Source: Jiangella endophytica (GTDB lineage Bacteria; Actinomycetota; Actinomycetes; Jiangellales; Jiangellaceae). Taken from it: 64,000 bases of DNA. Each line of letters starts with the position of its first letter. The stretch's first letter is position 1. A program made the position numbers and the translations under genes. Shown here in pieces: positions 45,108 to 56,232 of the stretch. The stretch spans positions 62,001 to 126,000 of the forward strand of contig NZ_QVAI01000006.1 of NCBI RefSeq assembly GCF_003427025.1, in the 5' to 3' direction. The notes beneath the pieces were generated by a model that saw nothing but the letters and a program-made list of their open reading frames with translations, was not told the DNA's origin and did no database searches.

Positions 45108-45515
45108 ATGTCGGGTCGCCGCTCCGGGGGCCGCGCGGGCAACCGCGCGCTCCGGAAGATGTGGGCGCTCCCCGCCATCCTGCTCTCCGGCGCCCTGATG
45201 CTCATCTCGTCCGGGCCGCCGGCCGCCGCCACACCACCCGGCCAGCAGCGCGGCTCGTCCATCGCGACCACCCAGAACGACCACGGTTCCTCGACGCCCT
45301 CGGCCGTCGGCGCCGACGACGTGCGCGACCTCTCCGTCGCCGTCGCCCCGGCGACCGGCAAGCTCGGCTACGCGCCGCCCACGTCCGCGGGCACCGTCAT
45401 CGGGCCGCTCGATCTCTCTCTGCTCGAGGCCGCACTCGCACCGGCCGACCGCGTCCCGGCCGACGCCGCCTGGACGCCCACCGACCCGCAGCGCGGCCCG
45501 CCCGTTTCCCGGTAG
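45108..45515 (+). CDS. secreted hypothetical protein
   Basis: A 135-residue protein with a basic head and signal-like helix (WALPAILLSGALMLISSG, cut near AAA-TPPG), followed by a low-complexity extracytoplasmic part. AGGAGG lies eight bases before ATG 45108. Function unknown; it precedes secDF by 73 bases on the same strand. Confidence 0.7.
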   Translation: MSGRRSGGRAGNRALRKMWALPAILLSGALMLISSGPPAAATPPGQQRGSSIATTQNDHGSSTPSAVGADDVRDLSVAVAPATGKLGYAPPTSAGTVIGPLDLSLLEAALAPADRVPADAAWTPTDPQRGPPVSR

Positions 45516-45588
45516 TAGACGTCCCCTCAGAACCTCGTCCGACGGCGGGCCCACGCCCTCGCCGGGCACGTCCCTTGGAGACCTGACC

Positions 45589-48165
45589 GTGGAACGCACG
45601 TCCGCGCTCTACCTTGCGATCGCCGTCATCGCGATCATCCTGCCCAGCTACGCGCTGATCCGCCGACGCGCCCAGAAGCGCGGCGTCGCCAGCGACGGCG
45701 GGCGGTTCTTCCGTGCTGTGACGGCCGTGCTGGTCCTCGTCGGCTCCGGCTTCGTCACGCTCACCGCCAGCCCGCACCTCGGCCTCGACCTCGAAGGCGG
45801 CGCGCAGATCGTCCTGGAGACACAGGACACCGACACCGTCGAGGCCAACGCCGAGTCCACCGACCGCGCCCTCGAGGTGCTCCGCCGCCGCGTCGACGCG
45901 CTCGGTGTCTCGGAGCCGTCGCTGAGCCGCTCCGGCGACCGGCGCATCATCGTCGAGCTGCCCGGGGTCTCCGACCCGCGTGAGGCCGCCGAGGCGCTCG
46001 GCCAGACCGCCCAGCTGACGGTGCACCCCGTCCTCGGCTACGACACCTCCGGCCTGACGCCCGAGACCCCCGCCGAGACACCGCCGGCCACGCCGCCGGC
46101 GGAGACGCCGGCCGCCACCCCGCCGGCCACCGAGGGCTCGGTCGGCGGCGCCATCGAGCCCGAGGCCCAGACCGGCGACACCGGCACCGACGTCGTGGCC
46201 GGCTCGACGCCCGCCCCGTCGCAGACCCCGGCGCCGGGCGAGACCCCGGCACCGGACGCCGGCGACCAGCTGGTGCTGCCGGACGAGTCCGGCCAGCCGC
46301 TCATCCTCGCGCCCACCGCGATGACCGGCGAGGAGATCAACGGCGCCGACGCCATCTACGACGTGCAGCGCGGCGGCTGGCTCGTCACACTCGACTTCAC
46401 CGGCAGCGGCGGCGACACGTGGGCGCAGCTCACCAGCGACGCCGCCTGCCAGCCCGACGGCGACCCGACCCGCCGCATCGCGATCGTCCTCGACGAGACC
46501 GTCATCTCCTCGCCGAACGTCACCACCAGCGTCCAGTGCGGCGTCGGCATCCGCGGCGGCCAGACGGAGATCACCGGCGACTTCGACGAGGACGAGGCCA
46601 AGGACCTCGCCGCGCTGGTCGAGGGCGGCGCGCTCCCCGTCGACGTCACCACCGTCGAGCAGCGGGTCGTCGGACCGACGCTGGGTGAGGCCGCCATCGA
46701 GGCCAGCGCCTGGGCCGCGATCATCGGTATGGCCGCCACCGCGATCTTCATCGGCGTCGCGTACCGCCTGGTCGGCCTCATGGCCATCCTCGCGCTGGTC
46801 GGCTACGCCGGCCTCTCCTACGCGGCGCTGACCGCGCTGGGCGCCACGCTGACGTTGCCCGGCCTGGCCGGCTTCGTGCTGGCCATCGGCATGGCGGTCG
46901 ACGCGAACGTGCTGATCTTCGAGAGAGCCCGCGAGGAGTACGTCGACGGAAAGACGAAGAGTCTGCGCGGCGCCATCCAGAGCGGCTTCAAGAACGCGCT
47001 CTCGGCCATCGCCGACTCCAACGTCACCACGCTGCTGGCCGCCGCGCTGTTGTTCTTCCTCGCGTCCGGCCCGGTCCGCGGCTTCGGCGTCACGCTGACC
47101 ATCGGTGTGCTCGCGTCGCTGCTGTCGGCGCTGGTGCTCAGCCGGGTGCTGTGCGAGTGGCTGGTCGACCGCCGCTGGCTGAACCGTCACCCCGACGCCA
47201 GCGGCCTGGCCCACCACGGCCGGGTCCGGCTGTGGCTGCGCCGGCGCAACCCGCAGCTCATGGCCCGGCCGGCGCGCTGGCTGCTGATCTCGGCCGTCGC
47301 GGTCGCGCTGGCCTTCAGCGGCATCCTCGTGCGCGGCCTCGAGTACGGCATCGAGTTCACCGGCGGGCGCCTCATCGAGGTGTCACCCACCGAGACCGTC
47401 GACGTCGACGACGCCCGAACCGCGGTCGCGGACGCCGGCTTCCCGACGGCCGTCGTCCAGGAGTCCGGCGACGACGACATCACCGTCCGCGCCAGCGACA
47501 TGTCCGACGACGACGCGGCCGCCGTCATCGCCGCGCTCGACGAAGCCGGCGGTGGCGCCGAACTCGTCCGCGACGAGCTGATCGGCCCCAGCCTCGGCGA
47601 CGAACTGCAGCGCAACGCGCTCATCGCACTGGGGGTGGCGCTGGCGGCGCAGCTGGCGTACCTCGCTATCCGGTTCCGCTGGACGTTCGGCACCGGCGCC
47701 GTCGTGGCCCTGTTCCAGAACGTCGTGATCACCGTCGGCATCTTCGCCTGGATCGGCAAACCGCTGGACGGCATGTTCCTCGCCGCCCTGCTGACGATCA
47801 TCGGCTACAGCGTCAACGACACCGTCGTCGTGTTCGACCGCGTCCGCGAGACCTGGACCCGCAAGGACGGCGAGCGCTTCCGCGAGGTGGCCAACACGGC
47901 CATCCTCAACACCCTGCCGAGGTCGGTGAACACCGGTGCCAGCACCCTGTTCATCCTCATCGCGCTGCTCATCCTCGGCGGCGACTCACTGTCCGACTTC
48001 GCACTCGCGCTGGTCCTGGGCATCATCGTCGGCACGTACTCGTCGAACTTCACGGCAGTGCCACTGACGATCCTGCTCGAGGACAAGAAGCCGGCCCCGC
48101 CGCCGGCGCCGAAGAAGGCCGACAAACGCAGCCGCGAAGACCCCAACTACGGCGCCGTCGTCTGA
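45589..48165 (+). CDS. secDF: SecDF protein-export fusion
   Basis: An 858-residue fusion of SecD and SecF, which drive late steps of Sec export using the proton gradient. SecD half: LGLDLEGGAQIVLE, first periplasmic domain, VEGGALPVDVTTVEQRVVGPTLG and helices with GMAVDANVLIFER. SecF half from about 560: FTGGRLIEVSP, IGPSLGDELQRNAL and GYSVNDTVVVFDRVRE. Residues about 155-225 of the periplasmic region are a Thr/Pro/Glu-rich insert. GTG start with GGAG upstream. The usual actinobacterial split secD-secF may exist elsewhere. Confidence 0.92.
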   Translation: MERTSALYLAIAVIAIILPSYALIRRRAQKRGVASDGGRFFRAVTAVLVLVGSGFVTLTASPHLGLDLEGGAQIVLETQDTDTVEANAESTDRALEVLRRRVDALGVSEPSLSRSGDRRIIVELPGVSDPREAAEALGQTAQLTVHPVLGYDTSGLTPETPAETPPATPPAETPAATPPATEGSVGGAIEPEAQTGDTGTDVVAGSTPAPSQTPAPGETPAPDAGDQLVLPDESGQPLILAPTAMTGEEINGADAIYDVQRGGWLVTLDFTGSGGDTWAQLTSDAACQPDGDPTRRIAIVLDETVISSPNVTTSVQCGVGIRGGQTEITGDFDEDEAKDLAALVEGGALPVDVTTVEQRVVGPTLGEAAIEASAWAAIIGMAATAIFIGVAYRLVGLMAILALVGYAGLSYAALTALGATLTLPGLAGFVLAIGMAVDANVLIFERAREEYVDGKTKSLRGAIQSGFKNALSAIADSNVTTLLAAALLFFLASGPVRGFGVTLTIGVLASLLSALVLSRVLCEWLVDRRWLNRHPDASGLAHHGRVRLWLRRRNPQLMARPARWLLISAVAVALAFSGILVRGLEYGIEFTGGRLIEVSPTETVDVDDARTAVADAGFPTAVVQESGDDDITVRASDMSDDDAAAVIAALDEAGGGAELVRDELIGPSLGDELQRNALIALGVALAAQLAYLAIRFRWTFGTGAVVALFQNVVITVGIFAWIGKPLDGMFLAALLTIIGYSVNDTVVVFDRVRETWTRKDGERFREVANTAILNTLPRSVNTGASTLFILIALLILGGDSLSDFALALVLGIIVGTYSSNFTAVPLTILLEDKKPAPPPAPKKADKRSREDPNYGAVV

Positions 48166-48195
48166 CGGACCGCGTCACCTGACGCAGTGGAGGCG

Positions 48196-48217
48196 ACGGT
48201 ACCCGCTCGGGTACCGT
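48196..48217 (+). terminator. secDF terminator
   Basis: ACGGTACCC / GGGTACCGT stem with GCTC loop followed by TTTCC, 30 bases after the secDF stop and just before the tRNA gene. Confidence 0.75.
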
Positions 48218-48227
48218 TTCCTCCTCC

Positions 48228-48301
48228 GCCCGAATAGCTCAGCTGGCCAGAGCAACCGCCTTGTAAGCGGTAGGTCGTCGGTTCGAATCCGACTTCGGGC
48301 T
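48228..48301 (+). tRNA. tRNA-Thr(TGT)
   Basis: Cloverleaf with acceptor GCCCGAA/TTCGGGC, D arm AGCTCAGCTGGCCAGAGC, anticodon loop CTTGTAA (anticodon TGT, reading ACA) and T arm GGTTCGAATCC. CCA is encoded at 48302-48304. Confidence 0.95.
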
Positions 48302-48304
48302 CCA

Positions 48305-48746
48305 GATCGACGCCTGTCCTGCGGCACCAGCGGATCTTCTGCTGCGTCCGCGGTCCGCCACGGTGCGAGGCGACCAGAACGGGTGAGTGTCTGGTGTCGC
48401 TCTGGCACCACCAAACGCTCCCCCATCGAGGCGCGCTGCTCGGCAGGTCATGAGCTGCTCGCGGGGGTCGCGGAGGACTGTGTCGTTCGGGCCCGGCTGT
48501 CGTCTGCGCGACGGTTGTCAGCGCCCGCCCGTAGGGTGGGAAGCCCTCCCAGCCGGGCGGGGACCACACCCTGGCAAGCGAGCATCCCGGTTCGGCGGCG
48601 TCCCGGTAGCGTTCGTCGACGTCGGCTTCGCCGCGCCCGGCCACCCGCAGGAGACGTCGGCTCCCTGGCGTTGACGTGGTGCGTGTCGTCGGTGCCGGAG
48701 CGGGCGTTGCCGGAGCCCGCGTTCATCCGCACCCACCGCGACCGCT
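48305..48746. other. 442-base gap after tRNA-Thr
   Basis: I see no convincing gene: open frames here have poor starts and no recognisable protein. There is no integrase nearby and I see no duplicate of the tRNA 3' end in the window, so no sign of an integrated element. A small hairpin (TGGGA/TCCCA) lies near 48537-48551. Confidence 0.5.
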
Positions 48747-50066
48747 TCACCGCCGCTCTCCACGACGGTGGCGGCGACGGGCCGCCAGGACGTCGCGGAG
48801 GGGCGGGACGACGACGCCGGTCTCGGCCATGCGACGGCGGGCCTGCCGCCGCGAGCGCAGGATGCCGACCAGCCCGATCGTCCACATCAGGTACTGCACG
48901 CACATCGCCACGCGGAAGTCGCCCAGTTCGTATTGCGACGAGGCTCCGCCGCTGCGGGCGTCCAGCACCAGGCCGACGGCCAGGATGGTCAGCAGCGAGG
49001 CCACGAACCCGCCCACGTTGACGATGCCGGTCGCGGTGCCCAGGCGGTTCGGTGGGTTGAACGTGCGGGCGAAGTCGAAGCCGATCATCGAGCCGGGTCC
49101 GCTCAGCGCCATCGACAGTACCAGCAGCACCAGGAGCCAACCGGGCGCCCGCCCTGGCAGCAGCAGGACGGCGGTCCAGGCGGCCGCGTTCGCGAACACG
49201 ATCCCCAGCACCAGCCACGACCGCCGCAGCGGGTGCCGCTGCACCATGACGCCGATGACCGGGCCCGCCACCACGCCCGCGATGACGGTGAGGGTCAGCA
49301 GCGCGCCGGCCGCCGCCTCCGAGAGGCCCTCGCCGGAGACGAGGAACGGGAACCCCCACATCAGCGCGAACACGGTGCCGGAGAACTGCGTCGTGAAGTG
49401 CGTCCACAGCCCCAGCCGGGTGCCGGGATGCCGCCAGGCCGTGACGAGGTCCGCGCCGAGGTGGCGCATGGAGCCGTCGGCCACCGGCTGCGCCCGCGCC
49501 GACGGAGTGTCGCGCAGCGCCGCGGCAGCCAGCACGCACACGAGCACGCCGGTGGCGGCCGCCGAACCGAACGCCGCGCTCCAGCCGTAGGAATGCAGGA
49601 CCATGACGAACGGCACCGCCGACAACACCTGGCCCGCCTGCCCCACCAGGCCGGTGAGCTGCGTCATCACCGGCACCCGGCCGGGCGGGAACCAGGCGGA
49701 GACGATGCGCAGCACGCTCACGAACGTCAGCGCGTCGCCCATGCCGACGAGCACCCGGCCGGTCGCCGCCAGCGGCACCGACCCGGCGGCCGCGAGCACG
49801 GCCTGACCGGCGGCCATGAGCAGCGCCCCGGCGATGACCAGCCGTCGCCCGCCGACGCGGTCGAGCAGCATGCCGATGGGGATCTGCAGCCCGGCGTAGA
49901 CCACCAGCTGGAGCACGACGAACGAGGCGAGCACGCTGGCCGACACGTCGAACCGGTCGGCGGCGTCGAGGCCGGCCACGCCGAACGTGGTGCGGTGCAT
50001 GACCGCGACGATGTACGCGGAAACGCCGACGGCCCAGATGGTCCAGGCGCGGCGCGGAGTCGACAT
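48747..50066 (-). CDS. MFS transporter
   Basis: A 439-residue major facilitator protein with about 12 membrane segments. Starts RRAWTIWAVGVSAYIVAVMHRTTFGVAG; the loop 2-3 motif is LLDRVGGRRLVIAG. It resembles the nitrate/sugar-phosphate side of the family more than drug pumps; substrate unknown. ATG 50066 fits homologues; the open frame continues upstream without a ribosome site. Confidence 0.85.
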   Translation of the reverse strand: MSTPRRAWTIWAVGVSAYIVAVMHRTTFGVAGLDAADRFDVSASVLASFVVLQLVVYAGLQIPIGMLLDRVGGRRLVIAGALLMAAGQAVLAAAGSVPLAATGRVLVGMGDALTFVSVLRIVSAWFPPGRVPVMTQLTGLVGQAGQVLSAVPFVMVLHSYGWSAAFGSAAATGVLVCVLAAAALRDTPSARAQPVADGSMRHLGADLVTAWRHPGTRLGLWTHFTTQFSGTVFALMWGFPFLVSGEGLSEAAAGALLTLTVIAGVVAGPVIGVMVQRHPLRRSWLVLGIVFANAAAWTAVLLLPGRAPGWLLVLLVLSMALSGPGSMIGFDFARTFNPPNRLGTATGIVNVGGFVASLLTILAVGLVLDARSGGASSQYELGDFRVAMCVQYLMWTIGLVGILRSRRQARRRMAETGVVVPPLRDVLAARRRHRRGERR

Positions 50067-50473
50067 CAGGGTTCCATTGTCCACTGCCGCTCGCCGGGGC
50101 GATCGCGAAGGACCCGGCACCCCAGGAGGGAGCACCGGGCCCTCCGTCCATCGGTCACGAGGGCATGTGACCATTCCGACTGCGGGTTTGATTTCAGGCG
50201 GTCCCCACAATCGGAAGTGGCGGCTCGAAAACCACCACATCCGAGAATGCGCGGCTGTTCACAACGCATGACAATCTCGCGCACAAGTTCCTGGGCAAAG
50301 GCTTCTAGACGGGCAAAAGACTTTCAGAAATCGACTAGTCGTGCATGTCGACGCGCCCGGACCTGGGAACACGCTGACCGATTTGCCGGTAAACGTCAGG
50401 AAAGATCGGCCGATCGGTGGAGGGCCTCATGGGTCCAACGACGACTCGGGGGTCGATTCGCCGGAATTGGCCG
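50067..50473. other. 407-base gap upstream of MFS gene
   Basis: No supported gene. The stretch 50200-50400 is less GC-rich than its surroundings and contains a GATCGGCCGATC palindrome near 50405 and a GGAGGG/CCCTCC hairpin near 50126-50146. It must hold the MFS promoter. Confidence 0.5.
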
Positions 50474-50914
50474 TCAGGTGGCGGCGGTGCGAATGTAGGA
50501 CGAGAGGGAGTCGCGCTCGACTTCGAGTTCGGTGATGCGGATCTTCACGACGTCACCGATGCTCACGATGCCGTCGAGCCCGCCCTCGTCGCCGACCACC
50601 GGCATGTGCCGGAACCGGCCGACCGTCATGGCGGCGGCCAGTTCGTCGATGTGCTGGTGCGGCACGCACGTCTGCACGTCGGCGGTCATGATCGCGGAGA
50701 CCGGCTCGGAGAGCACGGCGGCACCGCGGGCGGCCAGCGCCCGGACGACGTCGCGCTCGGAGACGATGCCGCTGATCGTGCCGCCGTCGGGCGAGACCAC
50801 GACGGCGCCGATGCGGTTCTCGGCCAGGACGGTCAGCAGAGATCGGACGTCGGTGTCTGGGGGCACCGTCACGACGGCCCTGCCCTTGGTCCGGATGATG
50901 TCGGAGATGCGCAT
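50474..50914 (-). CDS. CBS-pair domain protein
   Basis: A 146-residue protein made of two CBS motifs (VRSLLTVLAENRIGAVVV and IDELAAAMTVGRFRHMPVV), which as a pair bind adenosyl nucleotides. Common as a stress or dormancy-linked sensor. Single gene. Confidence 0.9.
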   Translation of the reverse strand: MRISDIIRTKGRAVVTVPPDTDVRSLLTVLAENRIGAVVVSPDGGTISGIVSERDVVRALAARGAAVLSEPVSAIMTADVQTCVPHQHIDELAAAMTVGRFRHMPVVGDEGGLDGIVSIGDVVKIRITELEVERDSLSSYIRTAAT

Positions 50915-51011
50915 CGGGGGCCTCCTACCCGGCTCGGAGTACTCCTGGTGCCTTTGAACCGTACGGCGTTCGCGACGATCAGGAAAGGCCTCTGGTCAGT
51001 CAGGGGTGCTT

Positions 51012-52049
51012 TTACCCCGGATTGTCCGGGGCAAGCGCGGCGGTGGGCGCCGGTCCGGTCGACCCGCGCACCACCAACTCGGGCGTGAACAGCAGTTCCG
51101 AACGGTCCGCGGGCGCGCCGGCGATCTGTTCCAGCAGTGCCTGGACGGCGGCCGCCGCCATCGCCGGGACCGCCTGCCGAACGGTCGTCAGCGGCGGGTC
51201 GGTGAACGGGATGAGCGGCGAGTCGTCGTACCCGATGACCGACACGTCGCCGGGCACCGCCCGCCCCCGCTGCCGGACCGCCCGGACGGCGCCCAGCGCC
51301 ATCAGGTCCGAGCCGCAGACGATCGCCGTGCAGCCGGCGTCGAGCAGTTGCTCCGCACACGCCCGGCCGCCTTCGACGGTGAAGAACGACGTCGCCACCA
51401 GGCCGTCCGGGTCAGGCGCGCCCGGGACCGCGCGCAGCCCGCGCGTGAATCCCTCGATCTTCCTGGCGGCCGGGACGAACCGGCGCGGCCCGATCGCCAG
51501 GCCGATGCGGCGATGCCCGAGCGACGCCAGGTGCTGCACCGCCAGCTCGGCCGCGGCGACGTCGTCGGTGGACACGAACGGCACGTCCAGCCCGGGCACG
51601 AACCCGTTGACCAGGACAATCGGCAGCCCGAGGTCGCGCAGCCGGTGGTAGCGGGCGGGACCTGCCGTGCTGTCGGCGTGCAGCCCGGAGACGAACAGGA
51701 TGCCTGCGACGCCGCGGTCGACCAGCATCTCGACGTACTCGTCCTCCGTGACGCCGCCGGGCGTCTGGGTGCACAGCAGCGGCGTGTACTCGCGCTGCGC
51801 CAGAATCGTCTCGATGACCTGCACGAACGCCGGGAAGACGGGATTCTCCAGCTCGGGCACGATCAGCCCGATGAGCCCGGCGCTGGTCGAGCGCAACCGG
51901 CTCGGCCGCTCGTAGCCGAGGACGTCGAGCGCCGCCAGCACGGCCTGCCTGGTCTGCGCGGCCACGCCCGGCTTCGCGTTGAGCACCCGGCTGACCGTCG
52001 CCTCGCTGACCCCGGCATGCTGGGCGACGTCGCTGAGCCGCACCGTCAT
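51012..52049 (-). CDS. LacI family regulator
   Basis: A 345-residue repressor with the LacI helix-turn-helix VRLSDVAQHAGVSEATVSRVLN and hinge, and a periplasmic-binding-like sensor (LIGLIVPELENPVFPAFV ... VIGYDDSPLIPFTDPPLTTV). It is divergent from the sugar ABC ATPase gene and probably controls it. Confidence 0.9.
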   Translation of the reverse strand: MTVRLSDVAQHAGVSEATVSRVLNAKPGVAAQTRQAVLAALDVLGYERPSRLRSTSAGLIGLIVPELENPVFPAFVQVIETILAQREYTPLLCTQTPGGVTEDEYVEMLVDRGVAGILFVSGLHADSTAGPARYHRLRDLGLPIVLVNGFVPGLDVPFVSTDDVAAAELAVQHLASLGHRRIGLAIGPRRFVPAARKIEGFTRGLRAVPGAPDPDGLVATSFFTVEGGRACAEQLLDAGCTAIVCGSDLMALGAVRAVRQRGRAVPGDVSVIGYDDSPLIPFTDPPLTTVRQAVPAMAAAAVQALLEQIAGAPADRSELLFTPELVVRGSTGPAPTAALAPDNPG

Positions 52050-52100
52050 GGACGGACGGTACCGCGCGGAGGGCACCGACCAGCGGCCACAGACACCCCC

Positions 52101-52118
52101 GCGTGACCTACGTCACGC
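52101..52118. promoter_or_regulatory. palindrome before sugar ABC ATPase
   Basis: GCGTGACCTACGTCACGC has perfect seven-base arms around CTAC. It lies between the LacI gene and the ABC ATPase; a related GGGTGACGTA follows at once. A LacI-type or cAMP-CRP-type site are both possible. Confidence 0.45.
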
Positions 52119-52255
52119 CCGGGTGACGTATCGAGTGTCGCCATATAGTGTCTCGTAACACCCGCAACCTGCCAGTAACCAGCGGGACAACTTCATACCC
52201 CGTCCACTTCACAACGGATCGTCCGGCACGTACCTGCCGGTGAAGGGAATCAACG

Positions 52256-53377
<1,122 letters not shown>

Positions 53378-53435
53378 TCCACGGCTGATCACCAGCTGAA
53401 CGCCGCGGCGAGGATCCGGCGCTCCGTACGGGACA

Positions 53436-54713
53436 ATGGTGTCCATGGAGCTTCGGATCCTCGCCGCACCACGCGAGCAGCAGGCGCTCCTCGACCTGCC
53501 CTGGGACATGCCCCTGGAGCAGTGGCCGGAGTGGTATCTGGTCGCGCTCCCCCGTGGCATCTCGCGCCACGTCGTCCGCTTCACGCGGCTGGGCCGCAAC
53601 GTCTACGCGCTCAAAGAGATCGTCAAGCCGTTCGCCGACCGCGAGTACCAGATGCTGCGCGATCTCGCCCGGCTCGACGTCCCGGCCGTCCAGGCCGTCG
53701 GCGTCGTCAGCGGCCGCGAGGCTCCCGACGGCGAGCCGCTCGACTCCGTCCTCGTCACCCGGCACCTGCAGTTCTCGCTGCCGTACCGCGCGCTGTTCGC
53801 CCGCATGATGCGCCGCGACACCGTCGACCGCCTCATCGACGCGCTGGTCGTGCTGATCGCGCGGCTGCACCTCACCGGCTTCTACTGGGGCGACTGCTCG
53901 CTGTCCAACACACTGTTCCGCCGCGACGCCGGCGCGTTCGCCGCGTACCTCGTCGACGCCGAGACCGGCGAGCTGCACAACGGGCTCAGCGACGGCCAGC
54001 GCGCGCACGACCTCGACACCGCCCGCACGAACATCGCCGGCGAGATGATGGACCTGCTCGCCGCCGGCCAGCTCGACGAGAGCGTCGACCCCATCGCCGT
54101 CAGCGATCAGGTGGTCGAGCGGTACGAGGCGCTGTGGACCGAGCTGACCGAATGGGAGGCGTTCGACGTCAACGAGCGCTGGCGCATCGCCCGCCGGGTC
54201 GACCGCCTCAACGAGCTGGGCTTCGACGTCGACGAGCTCGACATCGTCACCGACATCGGCGGGCGCACCATCCGGGTGCAGCCGAAGGTCGTCGACCCCG
54301 GGCACCACTCGCGCCGGCTGCTGCGCCTCACCGGCATCGACGCACAGGAGAACCAGGCCCGCCGGTTGCTCAACGACCTCGACACCTATGCCGCCGTCAC
54401 CGAGCAGCAGGGCGAGGACGAGGAGATCGTCGCCAACGCCTGGGTCCTGGACAGCTACGAGCCGGTCCTGCGCGCCATCCCGCGCGAGCTGCGCGGGAAG
54501 TTGGAGGGGCCCGAGATCTTCCACGAGGTGCTCGAGCACCGCTGGTACCTCTCCGAGAACCTGGGCCGCGACGTCGGGCTCGAGGAGGCCGCGCGCGACT
54601 ACGTCGACACCGTGCTGCCGCACAAGCCCGACGAGCTGGCCATCCTGGGCGGAACCAGCGCCGAGCCCGACACCACGCAGCCGTTCCGCATCACGTGGAA
54701 CGACCTTCAGTAA
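53436..54713 (+). CDS. DUF4032 kinase-like protein
   Basis: A 425-residue protein with an N-terminal kinase-like fold (RLGRNVYALKEIVKPFADREYQML, FYWGDCSLSNTLF with the catalytic Asp, YLVDAETGE with the metal Asp) and a C-terminal DUF4032 region. The kinase signatures resemble lipopolysaccharide kinases. ATG 53436 or 53445; no ribosome site decides between them. Target unknown. Confidence 0.85.
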   Translation: MVSMELRILAAPREQQALLDLPWDMPLEQWPEWYLVALPRGISRHVVRFTRLGRNVYALKEIVKPFADREYQMLRDLARLDVPAVQAVGVVSGREAPDGEPLDSVLVTRHLQFSLPYRALFARMMRRDTVDRLIDALVVLIARLHLTGFYWGDCSLSNTLFRRDAGAFAAYLVDAETGELHNGLSDGQRAHDLDTARTNIAGEMMDLLAAGQLDESVDPIAVSDQVVERYEALWTELTEWEAFDVNERWRIARRVDRLNELGFDVDELDIVTDIGGRTIRVQPKVVDPGHHSRRLLRLTGIDAQENQARRLLNDLDTYAAVTEQQGEDEEIVANAWVLDSYEPVLRAIPRELRGKLEGPEIFHEVLEHRWYLSENLGRDVGLEEAARDYVDTVLPHKPDELAILGGTSAEPDTTQPFRITWNDLQ

Positions 54714-54762
54714 CCCCACCTGTTATGGTGCTCGGCGCGGGCACATGACCCTTGGGAACTGA

Positions 54763-56175
54763 ATGAGGCGCCACTCCATACGCACGCGCAGTGTTCTCGC
54801 ACTCGCGGCCGCGGCCTCCGGCGCTGCCCTCGTGCTCACGGCGGCAGGCCCGGCGATCGCCCAGGACGTACCGCTCACCACCGAGAACCCCCGACCCAAT
54901 TCCGGGCCGCTGACCGGCGGCGACGCGGCCTACGAGTACGCGCCCACGATCATCGCCGAGAACGGCGTCTACCGCATGTGGTACTGCGCGCAGGATCCGC
55001 AGGGCGCCGTGCCGGGCGACGACATCCTGTACGCGGAGTCGCCGAACCTCGACGGCCCGTTCACCGCGCCGGGCGGCGGCGACCCGCTGATCGTCTTCGA
55101 GGGCCGCGGCGACGCCAGCTTCGACGGGCAGCACGCCTGCGACCCGTCGGTCGTCAAGGTCGACGGCACCTACTACCTGTATTACGGCGCCGCCGTGAAC
55201 GACGGCGTCACCACCATCGGGGTGGCCCGCAGCGCCGACGGCCTCAGCTGGGAGCGCATGGTCGACCAGCCGATCATCACGCCGGCGAACCAGCAGGACA
55301 CCGGCAACGGCTACGGCGCCGGCCAGCCCAGCGCCGTCTACCTCGACGGGCAGTTCTACCTGATCTTCACCGACACCACCGGCGCCGGCGCGTTGCCCAG
55401 CAACGGTGCGGGCCAGTTCGCGTGGCGCTCGTCCGACCCGACGTTCGCCACCGGCACCGAGGTCGTCACCGCCGACGGCTGGCAGCCGTTCACGCCGGAG
55501 AACTCGCGCGGTTTCTCGGTGGCCAACGCGTTCTCGGCGGACTGGCAGTACTCCGACGAGCTCGAGTCGTTCGTCATCGCCCACAACAACGACGCCGGCA
55601 GCACCACCCTGACGTTCCTCGGCACCGAGAACCTCGCCGAGCACCCGTGGGCGCCGGCGACCATCGAGGGGCCGTGGGTCGAGGGCCCGGGCATCGTGTC
55701 GACGCCCGACAAGCATGCCGTCGACGACGACGGCGGCGAATGCGGCCGGGTGCCGGTCGACATCATGCACGCCAGCCGGGCCGACGGCGTGCCGCCGCAG
55801 GACCTCGTGCACAAGGGCATCGACGTCGTGGCGCCGATCGAGTGCGAGACGCCCACACCGACGCCGACCCCGACCGAGGACCCGACCGACGAGCCCACCG
55901 ACGAGCCCACCGAGGACCCGACGGACGAGCCCACGGACGAGCCGACCGACGAGCCCAGCGAGTCGCCGACGCAGGAGCCGACGGACGAGCCGTCCGAGAG
56001 CTCGACGCCATCGCAGGAGCCGACCGAGGACCCGACGCCGTCGCCGTCGCCCACCTCGGACGACGACCTGCCTGACACCGGCGCCGGCAGCACCGGCGTG
56101 CTGGTGACGCTGGGTGCGGCCCTGGTGGCCGGCGCGGCGCTGCTGTACCGGTTCCGCCGCGGCACGGTCGCGTAA
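54763..56175 (+). CDS. LPXTG-anchored beta-propeller protein
   Basis: A 470-residue secreted protein. Signal peptide about 1-34, then a five-bladed propeller as in GH43/GH68-type glycosidases (PTIIAENGVYRMWYCAQ, DPSVVKVDGTYYLYYGAA, QPSAVYLDGQFYLIF). A Thr/Glu/Asp/Pro repeat (about 365-435, DEPTDEPTE units) spans the wall, followed by LPDTG, a hydrophobic helix and RFRRG. Catalytic residues cannot be assigned. Confidence 0.82.
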   Translation: MRRHSIRTRSVLALAAAASGAALVLTAAGPAIAQDVPLTTENPRPNSGPLTGGDAAYEYAPTIIAENGVYRMWYCAQDPQGAVPGDDILYAESPNLDGPFTAPGGGDPLIVFEGRGDASFDGQHACDPSVVKVDGTYYLYYGAAVNDGVTTIGVARSADGLSWERMVDQPIITPANQQDTGNGYGAGQPSAVYLDGQFYLIFTDTTGAGALPSNGAGQFAWRSSDPTFATGTEVVTADGWQPFTPENSRGFSVANAFSADWQYSDELESFVIAHNNDAGSTTLTFLGTENLAEHPWAPATIEGPWVEGPGIVSTPDKHAVDDDGGECGRVPVDIMHASRADGVPPQDLVHKGIDVVAPIECETPTPTPTPTEDPTDEPTDEPTEDPTDEPTDEPTDEPSESPTQEPTDEPSESSTPSQEPTEDPTPSPSPTSDDDLPDTGAGSTGVLVTLGAALVAGAALLYRFRRGTVA

Positions 56176-56188
56176 CCCACGACGCACG

Positions 56189-56226
56189 ACGAGGGGCGGG
56201 TCACCGGCTGGTGACCCGCCCCTCGT
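56189..56226. terminator. bidirectional terminator
   Basis: Perfect 17-base stem with GGCT loop (arm starts ACGAGGGGCGGGTCACC) between the convergent propeller and YCII genes. Confidence 0.85.
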
Positions 56227-56232
56227 GTTCGG

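Noticed and set aside
48228-48746. tRNA-Thr as an integration site of a mobile element
   Set aside because: No integrase, no duplicate of the tRNA 3' end seen, and the downstream gene is an ordinary transporter.
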